From an uncultured Acidimicrobiales bacterium (GTDB taxonomy: Bacteria > Actinomycetota > Acidimicrobiia > Acidimicrobiales > SZUA-35), in contig CALLIQ010000568.1 of the NCBI GenBank assembly GCA_938008925.1, forward strand, positions 1-12,676: 12,676 nucleotides of DNA. The letters run 5' to 3'. The position numbers were made by a program, and so were the translations under genes. Of the stretch, positions 5,431-12,379 are shown in pieces. Position 1 is the stretch's first letter, and every line of letters begins with the position of its first letter. The notes below the pieces were generated by a model. It did not search any database. It saw only the letters and a list, made by a program, of their open reading frames with translations, and had not been told where the DNA came from.

Positions 5431-6942
5431 ATGCCCGCCCCATCCGATTCCGAACCCGTCTTTCCCGGCTGGTACGCCGCGTCCGATGGTCGCGCCGTCG
5501 AACGGTTCTGGAACGGAACGACATGGACCGGCGCAGAGCGTCCAGCGGCGAACGACTCGCAAACGAACAGCGTGACGACCGACTCGGCCTCACAATCGGT
5601 GGAACAGCCGTCGGTCGACAATCCGTCGGTCGACAAGCCGTCGGTGGGACAGCCACCGGTGCGAAAGCCGTCCGCGGAACAGCCGTCTGTCGCGAAGTCG
5701 TCGGTCGAGAAGTCGGTCGAACAGCAACCGGCCGCGGCCTCGGTGCCGTCGGTCGCGCCGACGCCGGCACCAGCGCCTCCGCCTGCCCGGGCCGAGCGAC
5801 GGACGCCGAGCGTCGAGACGCCCGGGCCGACCATCGAAGCGCCCGCCAAACGGGCGGAGCTCGATTCGTTGCCAGCGAGCCCTGCCTCGCTTCGCGCCGC
5901 GCTCGGAGAAGCCGACACAGCCGGGTCATCCGCCGCTGAGCCAGCAGGCAAGAGCGCCCGACCGGCGAAGCCTGCGCCGCCGTCCGTCGCGTCTTCTTCC
6001 GCGCCGGTTTCCTCTGCTGCTTCCTCTCCGGTTCCGTCTGCGCCGAAATCCCCAACACCGGCGCCGCCCACGGTCGTGAACCGACATGCCGAACGGAGCT
6101 CCGCCACCGCCGGGCGGGTGCCGGCTCCAGCCGCCACGACGTCGAGCGGGCAGGACAAGCTCGGCCAAACCCAAACCCAAGCCCGTCGTCCCAAGTCAGC
6201 CGGTGCGAACCCGACACCAGGCGCCACCCTCAAGGAGAAGGCGCCTGTCGCGAAGCCAGCTGCGGCAACGGCCTCCGGCGCGAAGCTGCCCGAAGCAAAG
6301 GAGCTCGGCACGAAGCCGGCCAGCTCCGCCGCTCCTTCGGGTGAGTCCGGCCCGAATCCGTCAGGCGCGGGCTTCACGACGTCACCCGCCACAGCCGGTG
6401 ACGACAACGGTCAGCGAAACTGGGTCGCCATCGGTTTGGTCGGCGCAGCGTGCGCACTCGCCGGCACGTTCCTCCTCGGTGTCGTCGTCGGTGGCTCGGG
6501 TGGAGGCGACGGCGACGGTGGCGAGCCGGCCAGTCCGGTGTCGACCACTGCGACGACCAGTTCGCCCACCACCAGCGCCCCTGCGGAGGCCGACGACGGC
6601 GCCACGCAGGCAGCGCTCGACGAAGCCACGGCGAGGGTCGACGAACTCGAGACTCGCGAAGACGAGCTCGACGCTCGGGTGGTGGCCCTCGAGGAAGAAC
6701 TGGGCGCGGTGAGTGCGTCGGCAGACAACCTCGCGGAGCACAATCGGTTGCTCCAGACGTGGTTCACCGCCGACGTGTTGGCTCGCTCGCAATCGGCGTG
6801 GGACGGCGAGGTCGCACGCGTGTGCCAGCTTGCTGACACGCCGACGATCGACGACGTGAACTACATCCGAGCGCTCGAGGTGATCGGTACGCCAGCCGAT
6901 CTGCTCGACGCAGCGCTCGACTGTCGCCAAGCCGACTCCTGA
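5431..6942 (+). CDS. DUF2510 single-pass membrane protein with coiled-coil C-terminus
   Basis: This 503-aa protein begins with a DUF2510 domain (residues 12-38, PGWYAASDGRAVERFWNGTTWTG), a short W-rich module common at the N-terminus of actinobacterial membrane proteins. A low-complexity linker rich in Pro, Ala, Ser and Lys runs from about 40 to 325. It includes about seven pentapeptide units of the type xxPSV at 58-92. One transmembrane helix follows (WVAIGLVGAACALAGTFLLGVVVGG, 331-355), then a Gly/Asp/Thr/Ser spacer, a short coiled coil (about 392-428), and a C-terminal segment with two Cys (465 and 498) that could pair. The topology is probably DUF2510 inside, coiled coil outside. The ATG at 5431 is preferred over the upstream GTG at 5392 because it puts DUF2510 at the N-terminus behind a TANNNT box. 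The metalloprotease gene follows after 51 nt. The function is unknown. Confidence 0.85.
   Translation: MPAPSDSEPVFPGWYAASDGRAVERFWNGTTWTGAERPAANDSQTNSVTTDSASQSVEQPSVDNPSVDKPSVGQPPVRKPSAEQPSVAKSSVEKSVEQQPAAASVPSVAPTPAPAPPPARAERRTPSVETPGPTIEAPAKRAELDSLPASPASLRAALGEADTAGSSAAEPAGKSARPAKPAPPSVASSSAPVSSAASSPVPSAPKSPTPAPPTVVNRHAERSSATAGRVPAPAATTSSGQDKLGQTQTQARRPKSAGANPTPGATLKEKAPVAKPAAATASGAKLPEAKELGTKPASSAAPSGESGPNPSGAGFTTSPATAGDDNGQRNWVAIGLVGAACALAGTFLLGVVVGGSGGGDGDGGEPASPVSTTATTSSPTTSAPAEADDGATQAALDEATARVDELETREDELDARVVALEEELGAVSASADNLAEHNRLLQTWFTADVLARSQSAWDGEVARVCQLADTPTIDDVNYIRALEVIGTPADLLDAALDCRQADS
5602..5709 (+). repeat. 15-nt degenerate tandem repeats encoding xxPSV pentapeptides
   Basis: The run EQPSV, DNPSV, DKPSV, GQPPV, RKPSA, EQPSV, AKSSV is built from 15-nt units with core CCGTCGGTC. 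It lies in the cytoplasmic linker of the DUF2510 protein. Such arrays can change in copy number by slippage without shifting frame. Confidence 0.75.
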
Positions 6943-6951
6943 TCGTCCGGC

Positions 6952-6974
6952 CAGCGGCTCAAGATCGGCCGCTG
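6952..6974 (+). terminator. Hairpin between the DUF2510 and metalloprotease genes
   Basis: CAGCGGC, a 9-nt loop, then GCCGCTG forms a perfect 7-bp stem starting 10 nt after the stop at 6942. There is no U-tract. It could end or weaken transcription into the protease gene, or simply be an intergenic structure. Confidence 0.4.
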
Positions 6975-6993
6975 ACGAGTCGATGAAGTCCGG

Positions 6994-8736
6994 GTGCGAC
7001 GGTTCATACGGCTCTTCGGAGCACCCGCGATCTTGCTGATGCTGGCATTGGCCGGTGCTGCCTCGACCCAGGTCGGTCCCGTCGATGCCGCAGGTCAGGT
7101 CTCGGGAGACCCCGGCGACGAGCCCGTGCAGGAAGCACCGCACATCGACTTCACCGATGATCCGACCTCGGAAGACGTTCGTCAGGTGACGGACCGAATC
7201 GACGCGATCGACGCCGAAGCGCGCATTCGTGCGTCGCTGATCGACGGTCCGGCCGGCGACATCGACTTCTCCTCGGCCGGCGGCGACTACACGATCGAGT
7301 ACATGACCTCGGTGCCGGCTGGTCACGCCGCCGTCTTCACCGACGTGATGGAGGAGTGGGCAAACGCCGTCGACTTCAACAGCGGCGGCATCCACGTCCA
7401 GGTCCACTACCAGTCGCTCGGATCCGGAGCGCTTGCGGGAGCGTCGCACTACAGCGTGCTCGAAGGCCCGAGCGGCGCCCGCTACGCGATTCCGACCGCG
7501 CTGCGAAATGCGAACGAGGGCGGCGATCAGTTCCCCACGACGCCCGACATCATCGTCTACGTCAACGCCGACCAGAACTGGAGCACGAGCCTTTCCGGCT
7601 CGATCCCGAGCTCGCAGTACTCGCTGTGGGCCACCCTGCTCCACGAGATCGGGCATGGCCTCGGCGTGTCGAGCGACCTCGATCCCTCGTCGTCGCCCGG
7701 CGACTTCTTCTCAGCACTCGATGAGCGCGTCTACCGCGACACGGCCACGTCGACGTCGACCGGACCGACCAGCCCCGTCTCCAGCACGACGAGCCCGGCC
7801 GTTCAGACCGGTAAGCAGTGGTTCCTCAACCTCGACGGCACCTGGGAGCGGATCTACGACCCGACGGGGAGCTACCAGTCCGGCTCTTCGATGTCGCACC
7901 TCGACGAGAACACCTACTCCGGCTTCAGCGGAGCCGCCGGCGCTCTCATGACGCCGACCCTGTTCAACGGCGAGACCGTCTCGGGCGTCGATGGCATCGT
8001 GCTCGGGCTGATGGAAGGCATCGGGTGGACGGTCGAGACCGCACCGATCGCTCCGTCGGTGACCGACTCCTCGGTGGTTCCCGGTTCCGTCGAGGTGACG
8101 GTGTCGCCATCGACCTCGACGGCTGGACCGCCGGCGGTCGAGTGGATCGCCACGATCTCGAACGACGCTGGTGTGGTGTCGAGCTCGACCCACGCTGCCA
8201 CCGAGCGGTCCCTCGTGATCCCGGTCCATCTGGTCGCTGGCGACTACACGCTCGGCGTCGCCGCATCCGGATCCGGCGGCTCGTCCTCGCCGACCCAACG
8301 AGGGCTCACCTCCCTCAACAGCGGTGCCGCACCGACCTACGACAACTGTCGTCAGGCGCCGGTGAACCCCGCCTTTGGAACCTCCGACGAGACGAACGCC
8401 TCGGTCTACCGGCTCTACTGCTCCTACTTCCTGCGCTACCCGGACCAGGACGGCTTCGGTTACTGGCTGAGCGAGTTCGACTCGGGTGCCCGAGATCTCA
8501 ACGACATCTCTGAGTTCTTCGCCATCAGTACGGAATTCACGAGCACCTACGGCTCGCTGACGAACAGCCAGTTCGTCGGCCTGATCTACACGAACATCCT
8601 CGAGCGTGAGCCGGAGGCGACGGGCTTCGACTTCTGGCTCGGAGAGCTCGACAGCGGGAACCGCACGCGCGGCTGGTTGATGCTCTTCTTCAGCCAATCG
8701 GACGAGTTCCGCACCAAGACCGGCACGCTGAACTGA
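6994..8736 (+). CDS. Secreted zinc metalloprotease with Ig-like and DUF4214 domains
   Basis: The 580-aa precursor starts at GTG 6994 with a signal peptide (MRRFIRLFGAPAILLMLALAGAAS). A propeptide-like acidic stretch runs to about 95. The catalytic domain (about 95-350) has HEIGHGLGVSSD, giving zinc ligands His217 and His221 and catalytic Glu218. The tenth residue after His217, where metzincins carry the third ligand, is Ser227. His302 in MSHLDE, followed by a Met-turn-like LMTP (Met319), is a likelier third ligand, as in secreted families where this His is far from HExxH. An Ig/fibronectin-like segment (about 352-435) follows. The DUF4214 tail (about 465-577) contains two similar copies and Cys452/Cys476. 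DUF4214 occurs on secreted and surface proteins. The expected role is extracellular protein degradation or envelope protein processing; substrates are unknown. No TANNNT box or clear Shine-Dalgarno sequence precedes the start. Confidence 0.88.
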   Translation: MRRFIRLFGAPAILLMLALAGAASTQVGPVDAAGQVSGDPGDEPVQEAPHIDFTDDPTSEDVRQVTDRIDAIDAEARIRASLIDGPAGDIDFSSAGGDYTIEYMTSVPAGHAAVFTDVMEEWANAVDFNSGGIHVQVHYQSLGSGALAGASHYSVLEGPSGARYAIPTALRNANEGGDQFPTTPDIIVYVNADQNWSTSLSGSIPSSQYSLWATLLHEIGHGLGVSSDLDPSSSPGDFFSALDERVYRDTATSTSTGPTSPVSSTTSPAVQTGKQWFLNLDGTWERIYDPTGSYQSGSSMSHLDENTYSGFSGAAGALMTPTLFNGETVSGVDGIVLGLMEGIGWTVETAPIAPSVTDSSVVPGSVEVTVSPSTSTAGPPAVEWIATISNDAGVVSSSTHAATERSLVIPVHLVAGDYTLGVAASGSGGSSSPTQRGLTSLNSGAAPTYDNCRQAPVNPAFGTSDETNASVYRLYCSYFLRYPDQDGFGYWLSEFDSGARDLNDISEFFAISTEFTSTYGSLTNSQFVGLIYTNILEREPEATGFDFWLGELDSGNRTRGWLMLFFSQSDEFRTKTGTLN

Positions 8737-8745
8737 CCCGCCGAC

Positions 8746-8755
8746 CTCAGCTGAG
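8746..8755. other. 10-bp palindrome at the PhoD-like gene stop
   Basis: CTCAGCTGAG is a perfect palindrome covering the minus-strand stop codon at 8747-8749. It lies 9 nt past the protease stop, in the convergent junction. It is too short and loop-less to be a convincing terminator and is recorded because the Crp/PLD junction has a similar feature. Confidence 0.3.
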
Positions 8756-10507
8756 CACGCTGGTGGTCCACCCGACGTCGGACCGGCGGAAGCCGAACGT
8801 CGTGGCGTCGCCCTCGAGGTCTGGGTCTCGGGGAATCAGTCGCATCTCGACGTCGTAGCCCGCTTGGTCGGCTGTGCGCTCGATTCGAATCGTGCCGAAC
8901 CCGTCGTGTTCGTGGGCGATGAGCTGGCGGCACTCGAGATCGAACGGGCGGCCCGCATCGTCGACCAACAGATGGGTGAGGTGGTGCACCTTGCCGGGCC
9001 TCGCGCCGTCCGATGGTGGCGGGCGACCGATGCTCGTCAGGAAGTGATCGCGCCAGTGCAGGACGCGCTCCGCTGCGTGCTTCCACGACGCCAGTGAGCC
9101 GACGAGGGCCATGGGCGATGCCACGATCTCGATGGTGTTGATCCGCTCCGCCACCGAGACTCGACTGTCGTGGACGTCGCCGCCCACAGCGATCGTTGGC
9201 CGTCCTGCGCGCGCCGCCACGAAATCGTTCCAGAACGTTCGGTACTGCAGCTCGAAGTCTTCCATGTTGCGGTCGAAGTCGAGCGACGCCTTGATCCGCC
9301 CCTTGACCGTCACGTAGTCGGTCGGTTGGGTGAACAGTGGCTGGGCGAGCACGAGTACGAAGATGTCGGCCTCGTCCGCACCAGCCGCTTCGATCACCAT
9401 CGCCAGGTCGTCTTCGGGGATGAACTGGCCGGCCATCGTCGAGCCGTCCGGCCTCGTCCTCGTCTGTCCCGAACGCGTGCGCTTCGTCCTCGTGTCGAGC
9501 AGTGCGCCGTGCACCGGGCCGCTGATGAAGGTCTGGACGATGGGGGCGAGCGGCGGCGCCGCCGACTGATCCGGATCGGTCCCGCCGCCGGAGAGAGCGA
9601 GATCGGTCGCCGGCGTCTGGAACGAGTGATACAGCTCGTATGCGGCCCGACCCCAGGCGTCCCATTCGCACGGGTCGGTCGGCTCGTAGAGCTGGCGTTC
9701 CCATTCGTCGAGCTTGGTGGCCGCTCGGTCGGAGAGTCTGGTCGAGAGACGGAAGCGCTTCGCCTGCGACAGAAACCGCCGGCCTCTGGCGCGCAGGATG
9801 TGACGCCAATTGGTGAGGCTGTAGAGAGCGAGAGGCGTGGCGTGCGGGAAGTTGTTCCAGAACTCGTGATCGTCCGGAAGGAACCAGTTCGGCCCCGTCT
9901 GCAAGATCTCGCGCAGTCCCGCCCTCGCCTCCGGGTCGCAACCCCATGAGGCCTGGTACTTGTCGAGATAGTGCACGCGCGGCTTCGTGCCGGCGACGTC
10001 TCGGAAGCTCTTCCATGGCGAGTCGAGGTAGACCTGGTCACCGCACAGGAGTGAGATGGTCGGTGGCTCGGTGGGGAACGCCTTTCGATATGCCTCGCTG
10101 ATCAAGCCCCGGTCGTCGCTCGCGGCGTCGTAGCACGAGGCCGTGAAGATCGTGAGGGGTTGTTCGAGGTTCTGTGGGAGCGGTGAAGCGATGGCGGTGA
10201 GGAGCGGGTCGTCGTCGTCCAGCCCAGGTCCGGTCGCTCGGAGTTCGTACCGCGCGCCGGCGACAAGCGGTTCGTCGGTCGTGCCGAGCTCGACGTGTCC
10301 GTGGAGGAAGGTCCGATCGCTTCCATCGTCATAGCGGGTCAGCTCGAGCTCGGATTGGCGGACCGGGCCCGTGGCGGGGTCGACCGGTGTTGCGGTGATG
10401 TGCGCGACGAACGGCGTCGCCTCGCCGAGACCTGAGTCATCCGACAGCTCCCCGCCGAGCCAGCACACCAAGCGCTGCTGGCTCGCCTGCTTCACCACAA
10501 GCATCAT
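8747..10507 (-). CDS. PhoD-like metallophosphatase
   Basis: This 586-aa protein belongs to the calcineurin-like/PhoD phosphatase group. An N-terminal beta-rich domain (about 10-110) precedes the metallophosphatase domain. Metal-site motifs in order are FTASCYDA (121-128), LLCGDQVYLD (153-162), LPDDHEFWNN (210-219), ISGPVHGALLDTR (328-340) and GGDVHDSRVS (442-451). PhoD enzymes hydrolyse phosphodiesters and monoesters and are normally exported by the Tat pathway. This one has no twin-arginine or other signal peptide (MMLVVKQASQQRLVCWLGG), so it appears cytoplasmic, and its substrate is unclear. The ATG at 10507 is chosen over 10531 because TATCTT lies 8 nt upstream; ATG 10504 is the next codon. 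It is convergent with the metalloprotease (10-bp gap) and divergent from the hydrolase gene. Confidence 0.85.
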   Translation of the reverse strand: MMLVVKQASQQRLVCWLGGELSDDSGLGEATPFVAHITATPVDPATGPVRQSELELTRYDDGSDRTFLHGHVELGTTDEPLVAGARYELRATGPGLDDDDPLLTAIASPLPQNLEQPLTIFTASCYDAASDDRGLISEAYRKAFPTEPPTISLLCGDQVYLDSPWKSFRDVAGTKPRVHYLDKYQASWGCDPEARAGLREILQTGPNWFLPDDHEFWNNFPHATPLALYSLTNWRHILRARGRRFLSQAKRFRLSTRLSDRAATKLDEWERQLYEPTDPCEWDAWGRAAYELYHSFQTPATDLALSGGGTDPDQSAAPPLAPIVQTFISGPVHGALLDTRTKRTRSGQTRTRPDGSTMAGQFIPEDDLAMVIEAAGADEADIFVLVLAQPLFTQPTDYVTVKGRIKASLDFDRNMEDFELQYRTFWNDFVAARAGRPTIAVGGDVHDSRVSVAERINTIEIVASPMALVGSLASWKHAAERVLHWRDHFLTSIGRPPPSDGARPGKVHHLTHLLVDDAGRPFDLECRQLIAHEHDGFGTIRIERTADQAGYDVEMRLIPRDPDLEGDATTFGFRRSDVGWTTSVLS

Positions 10508-10515
10508 CGACAGTG

Positions 10516-10521
10516 AAGATA
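10516..10521 (-). promoter_or_regulatory. -10 element of a probable leaderless promoter for the PhoD-like gene
   Basis: On the minus strand this reads TATCTT, the box closest to consensus in the window, 8 nt from the ATG at 10507. The longer ATG start at 10531 would place the box inside the coding sequence. Confidence 0.55.
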
Positions 10522-10584
10522 CATGGACCATGACGGGCCGGTGTGGGCGGTCGGTCGTGCCAGCTCGGCGGCGACAGCATCGGC

Positions 10585-10590
10585 GATACT
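10585..10590 (+). promoter_or_regulatory. -10 element of a probable leaderless promoter for the hydrolase gene
   Basis: GATACT ends 6 nt before the GTG at 10597. It lies in the 89-bp divergent region shared with the PhoD-like gene. It is not a strict TANNNT match, and no clear -35 is seen. Confidence 0.45.
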
Positions 10591-10596
10591 GCCGCA

Positions 10597-12336
10597 GTGC
10601 TTTGGATCGCCCGGCTTTGGATCGCCCGCCACCGCGCCGTCAACGGTCCCGCCCGGATCGCGGCGGCGCTCGTCTCCGCCTCGCTGGTCGCGGCGGCCTG
10701 CGCTGGCACGAGTCAGGACGACCAGGATTCGGCGGCATCGTCGAACGCCGCGTCGCAAGCGCAGCCGGGCACGACTCTGCGATCGGGGCCACCCGAGCAG
10801 TCACCGGTGATCGCTGAGGATGCGAGTGGTTCCGGCAACCAGGGGGCCCCATCGGCGGAACAAGATGGGGTTGCTGAGCAAGACGAGGTCGCGGCGCCAA
10901 CCGATGGCGTCGCGAGCCCCGGTTGGTTGGCCGGTGACGACGGCGGACCGCTGCCCGCCCCAGCGTGGCAATCCTGCGGAAGCGCCGAGTGCGCCACGGT
11001 CGAAGTGCCGCTCGATTACGCCAACCCGGACGGACCGACCACACCCATCGCCATCGCCCGCCAGCCGGCATCGGGCGACGAGTCGGAGCGGCTCGGCACG
11101 ATCTTCGTCAACTTCGGCGGCCCCGGCGGCGAAGGCGTCGGCCGCATCCAGGACTACCGGCTCCCCGGATCGCTGGGGGAGCGGTTCGATGCGGTCTTGT
11201 GGGACGTTCGCGGCGTCGGAGGAAGCGCGTCGATCGATTGCTTCGGACTCACGCCCGACGAGCCCAACCAGCGGCCCGATGGATCCAACGGGTTCGACGA
11301 CGAAGTGGCCGTTGCGATCCAGGTGTGGGACACGGTCATGGACTGTGTCGACGACTCGCCCTTGGTCGACCACATCGGAACAGCGGCCGTCGCCCGCGAC
11401 CTCGACCAGCTCCGCCGCATGATCGGTGAGGATCAGCTCAACCTCATCGGGTTCAGCTACGGAAGCCAGATCGGGTGGGTGTACGCCTCGCTGTTCCCGG
11501 ACACGGTCGGGGCCATGGTGCTCGACGGCGCGGTGCCGCCGAATCGCCTCGCCGTCGCCGGTTCGGAGAACCTCCGCTACGTCCGGTTCGAAGAGGCGAT
11601 CGAGCGGCTCGACGCGGGGTGCGACAACGTGTCGGCGTGCCAGCAACGCGACGAAGGTCTTCTCGAGACGATCGAGCGTCTGCAGATCGAACTCGAGGCC
11701 CAGCCTCTGCCGCTCGACGACGGTGAAGCGTTCGGTCCGATCGATCTCGGTTCCTTCGCCGTCGGCACCGCATACTTCGATCCCGAACGCATCGGTGATC
11801 TGGCGTCCGATTGGCTGGCCGCCCTCGACGCCGGTGACCCCGAGCCGATCGCGAACTTCAACGAGCTCCTGTCACAGGGCTTCGACGTTGGCGTCTTCTG
11901 GTCGGTGATCTGCGCCGATGGCGAGGGGGTCACGAACGACGATGACGCCGTTCGCTTGTTCGGCGAACTCGTCGAGGCGGCCCCGCTCACGGCTGGCGTC
12001 GGTGCCGATGTGGCGTATTGCCATCGATTCCCGGGAGCGATCGACGGGCTCCCTCCGATCGACACGACCGGTGCTCCGCCACTCATGGTGATCGGCAGCA
12101 CCGGCGACGCGGCCACGCCCTACGAGTGGGCGGTCGAACTCGATCAGCTTCTCGACGAGAGCGCGCTGCTCACCTTCGACGGGGGCGGACACACGGTTGT
12201 GAGCTCCGGCGACGAGTGCGTGACCGGCCATGTCGAGCGCTACTTCTTCGACGGCACGCTTCCAGCGGACGGGTCTCGGTGTGGCCTGCAGCTGGAAGAA
12301 CCGCTCGGCTGGTCCGTCCCGATCGACCAGCCCTAG
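10597..12336 (+). CDS. Alpha/beta-hydrolase lipoprotein, TAP-like peptidase (S33 type)
   Basis: This is a 579-aa exported hydrolase. The N-terminus has a basic region, a hydrophobic stretch (IAAALVSASLVAAAC) and Cys35 as a likely lipidated residue. A long Ser/Gln/Asp-rich linker follows to about 110. The hydrolase domain shows the oxyanion-hole motif NFGGPGGEG (172-180), RGVGGS (205-210), nucleophile elbow GFSYG with Ser287, Asp504 in STGDAATP and His532 in GGGHT. The arrangement and Cys-containing C-terminal part match tripeptidyl-aminopeptidase-like secreted hydrolases of Actinobacteria, which release short N-terminal peptides, though esterase activity is possible. GTG 10597 is preferred over ATG 10543 because of the -10 box and because it gives a usable signal peptide. 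A 15-bp tandem duplication lies at codons 2-11. Confidence 0.9.
   Translation: MLWIARLWIARHRAVNGPARIAAALVSASLVAAACAGTSQDDQDSAASSNAASQAQPGTTLRSGPPEQSPVIAEDASGSGNQGAPSAEQDGVAEQDEVAAPTDGVASPGWLAGDDGGPLPAPAWQSCGSAECATVEVPLDYANPDGPTTPIAIARQPASGDESERLGTIFVNFGGPGGEGVGRIQDYRLPGSLGERFDAVLWDVRGVGGSASIDCFGLTPDEPNQRPDGSNGFDDEVAVAIQVWDTVMDCVDDSPLVDHIGTAAVARDLDQLRRMIGEDQLNLIGFSYGSQIGWVYASLFPDTVGAMVLDGAVPPNRLAVAGSENLRYVRFEEAIERLDAGCDNVSACQQRDEGLLETIERLQIELEAQPLPLDDGEAFGPIDLGSFAVGTAYFDPERIGDLASDWLAALDAGDPEPIANFNELLSQGFDVGVFWSVICADGEGVTNDDDAVRLFGELVEAAPLTAGVGADVAYCHRFPGAIDGLPPIDTTGAPPLMVIGSTGDAATPYEWAVELDQLLDESALLTFDGGGHTVVSSGDECVTGHVERYFFDGTLPADGSRCGLQLEEPLGWSVPIDQP
10600..10629 (+). repeat. 15-bp tandem duplication in the signal-peptide region
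   Basis: Two 15-bp units, CTTTGGATCGCCCGG and CTTTGGATCGCCCGC, lie head to tail and differ only in the last base. They encode LWIAR twice, at residues 2-6 and 7-11 of the hydrolase, lengthening the basic N-terminal region without shifting frame. Confidence 0.9.
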
Positions 12337-12350
12337 GCAGGCGACAGCGG

Positions 12351-12368
12351 GACCGAGCAGAACCGGTC
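12351..12368. terminator. Weak inverted repeat between convergent genes
   Basis: GACCG, an 8-nt loop, then CGGTC lies in the 43-bp gap between the hydrolase stop and the flavin-reductase-like stop. The 5-bp stem is marginal, and no U-tract is present. Confidence 0.2.
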
Positions 12369-12379
12369 GGTGAGGCCGA

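Noticed and set aside
4544..6217. 557-codon minus-strand open frame over polX, the repeat and the DUF2510 gene
   Set aside because: It is Arg/Ser-rich and spans well-supported genes on the other strand, which is typical of a frame kept open by high G+C.
5085..6407. Long minus-strand open frame opposite the DUF2510 gene
   Set aside because: Its Gly/Ala/Asp/Ser repeats mirror the plus-strand Pro/Ser linker codons. The plus strand has DUF2510, a transmembrane helix and a promoter box; the antisense frame has no recognisable domain.
8586..10016. 476-codon minus-strand frame overlapping the PhoD-like gene and the end of the protease gene
   Set aside because: Composition is Arg/Pro-rich shadow type. 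The PhoD frame on the same strand carries all the metal-binding motifs.
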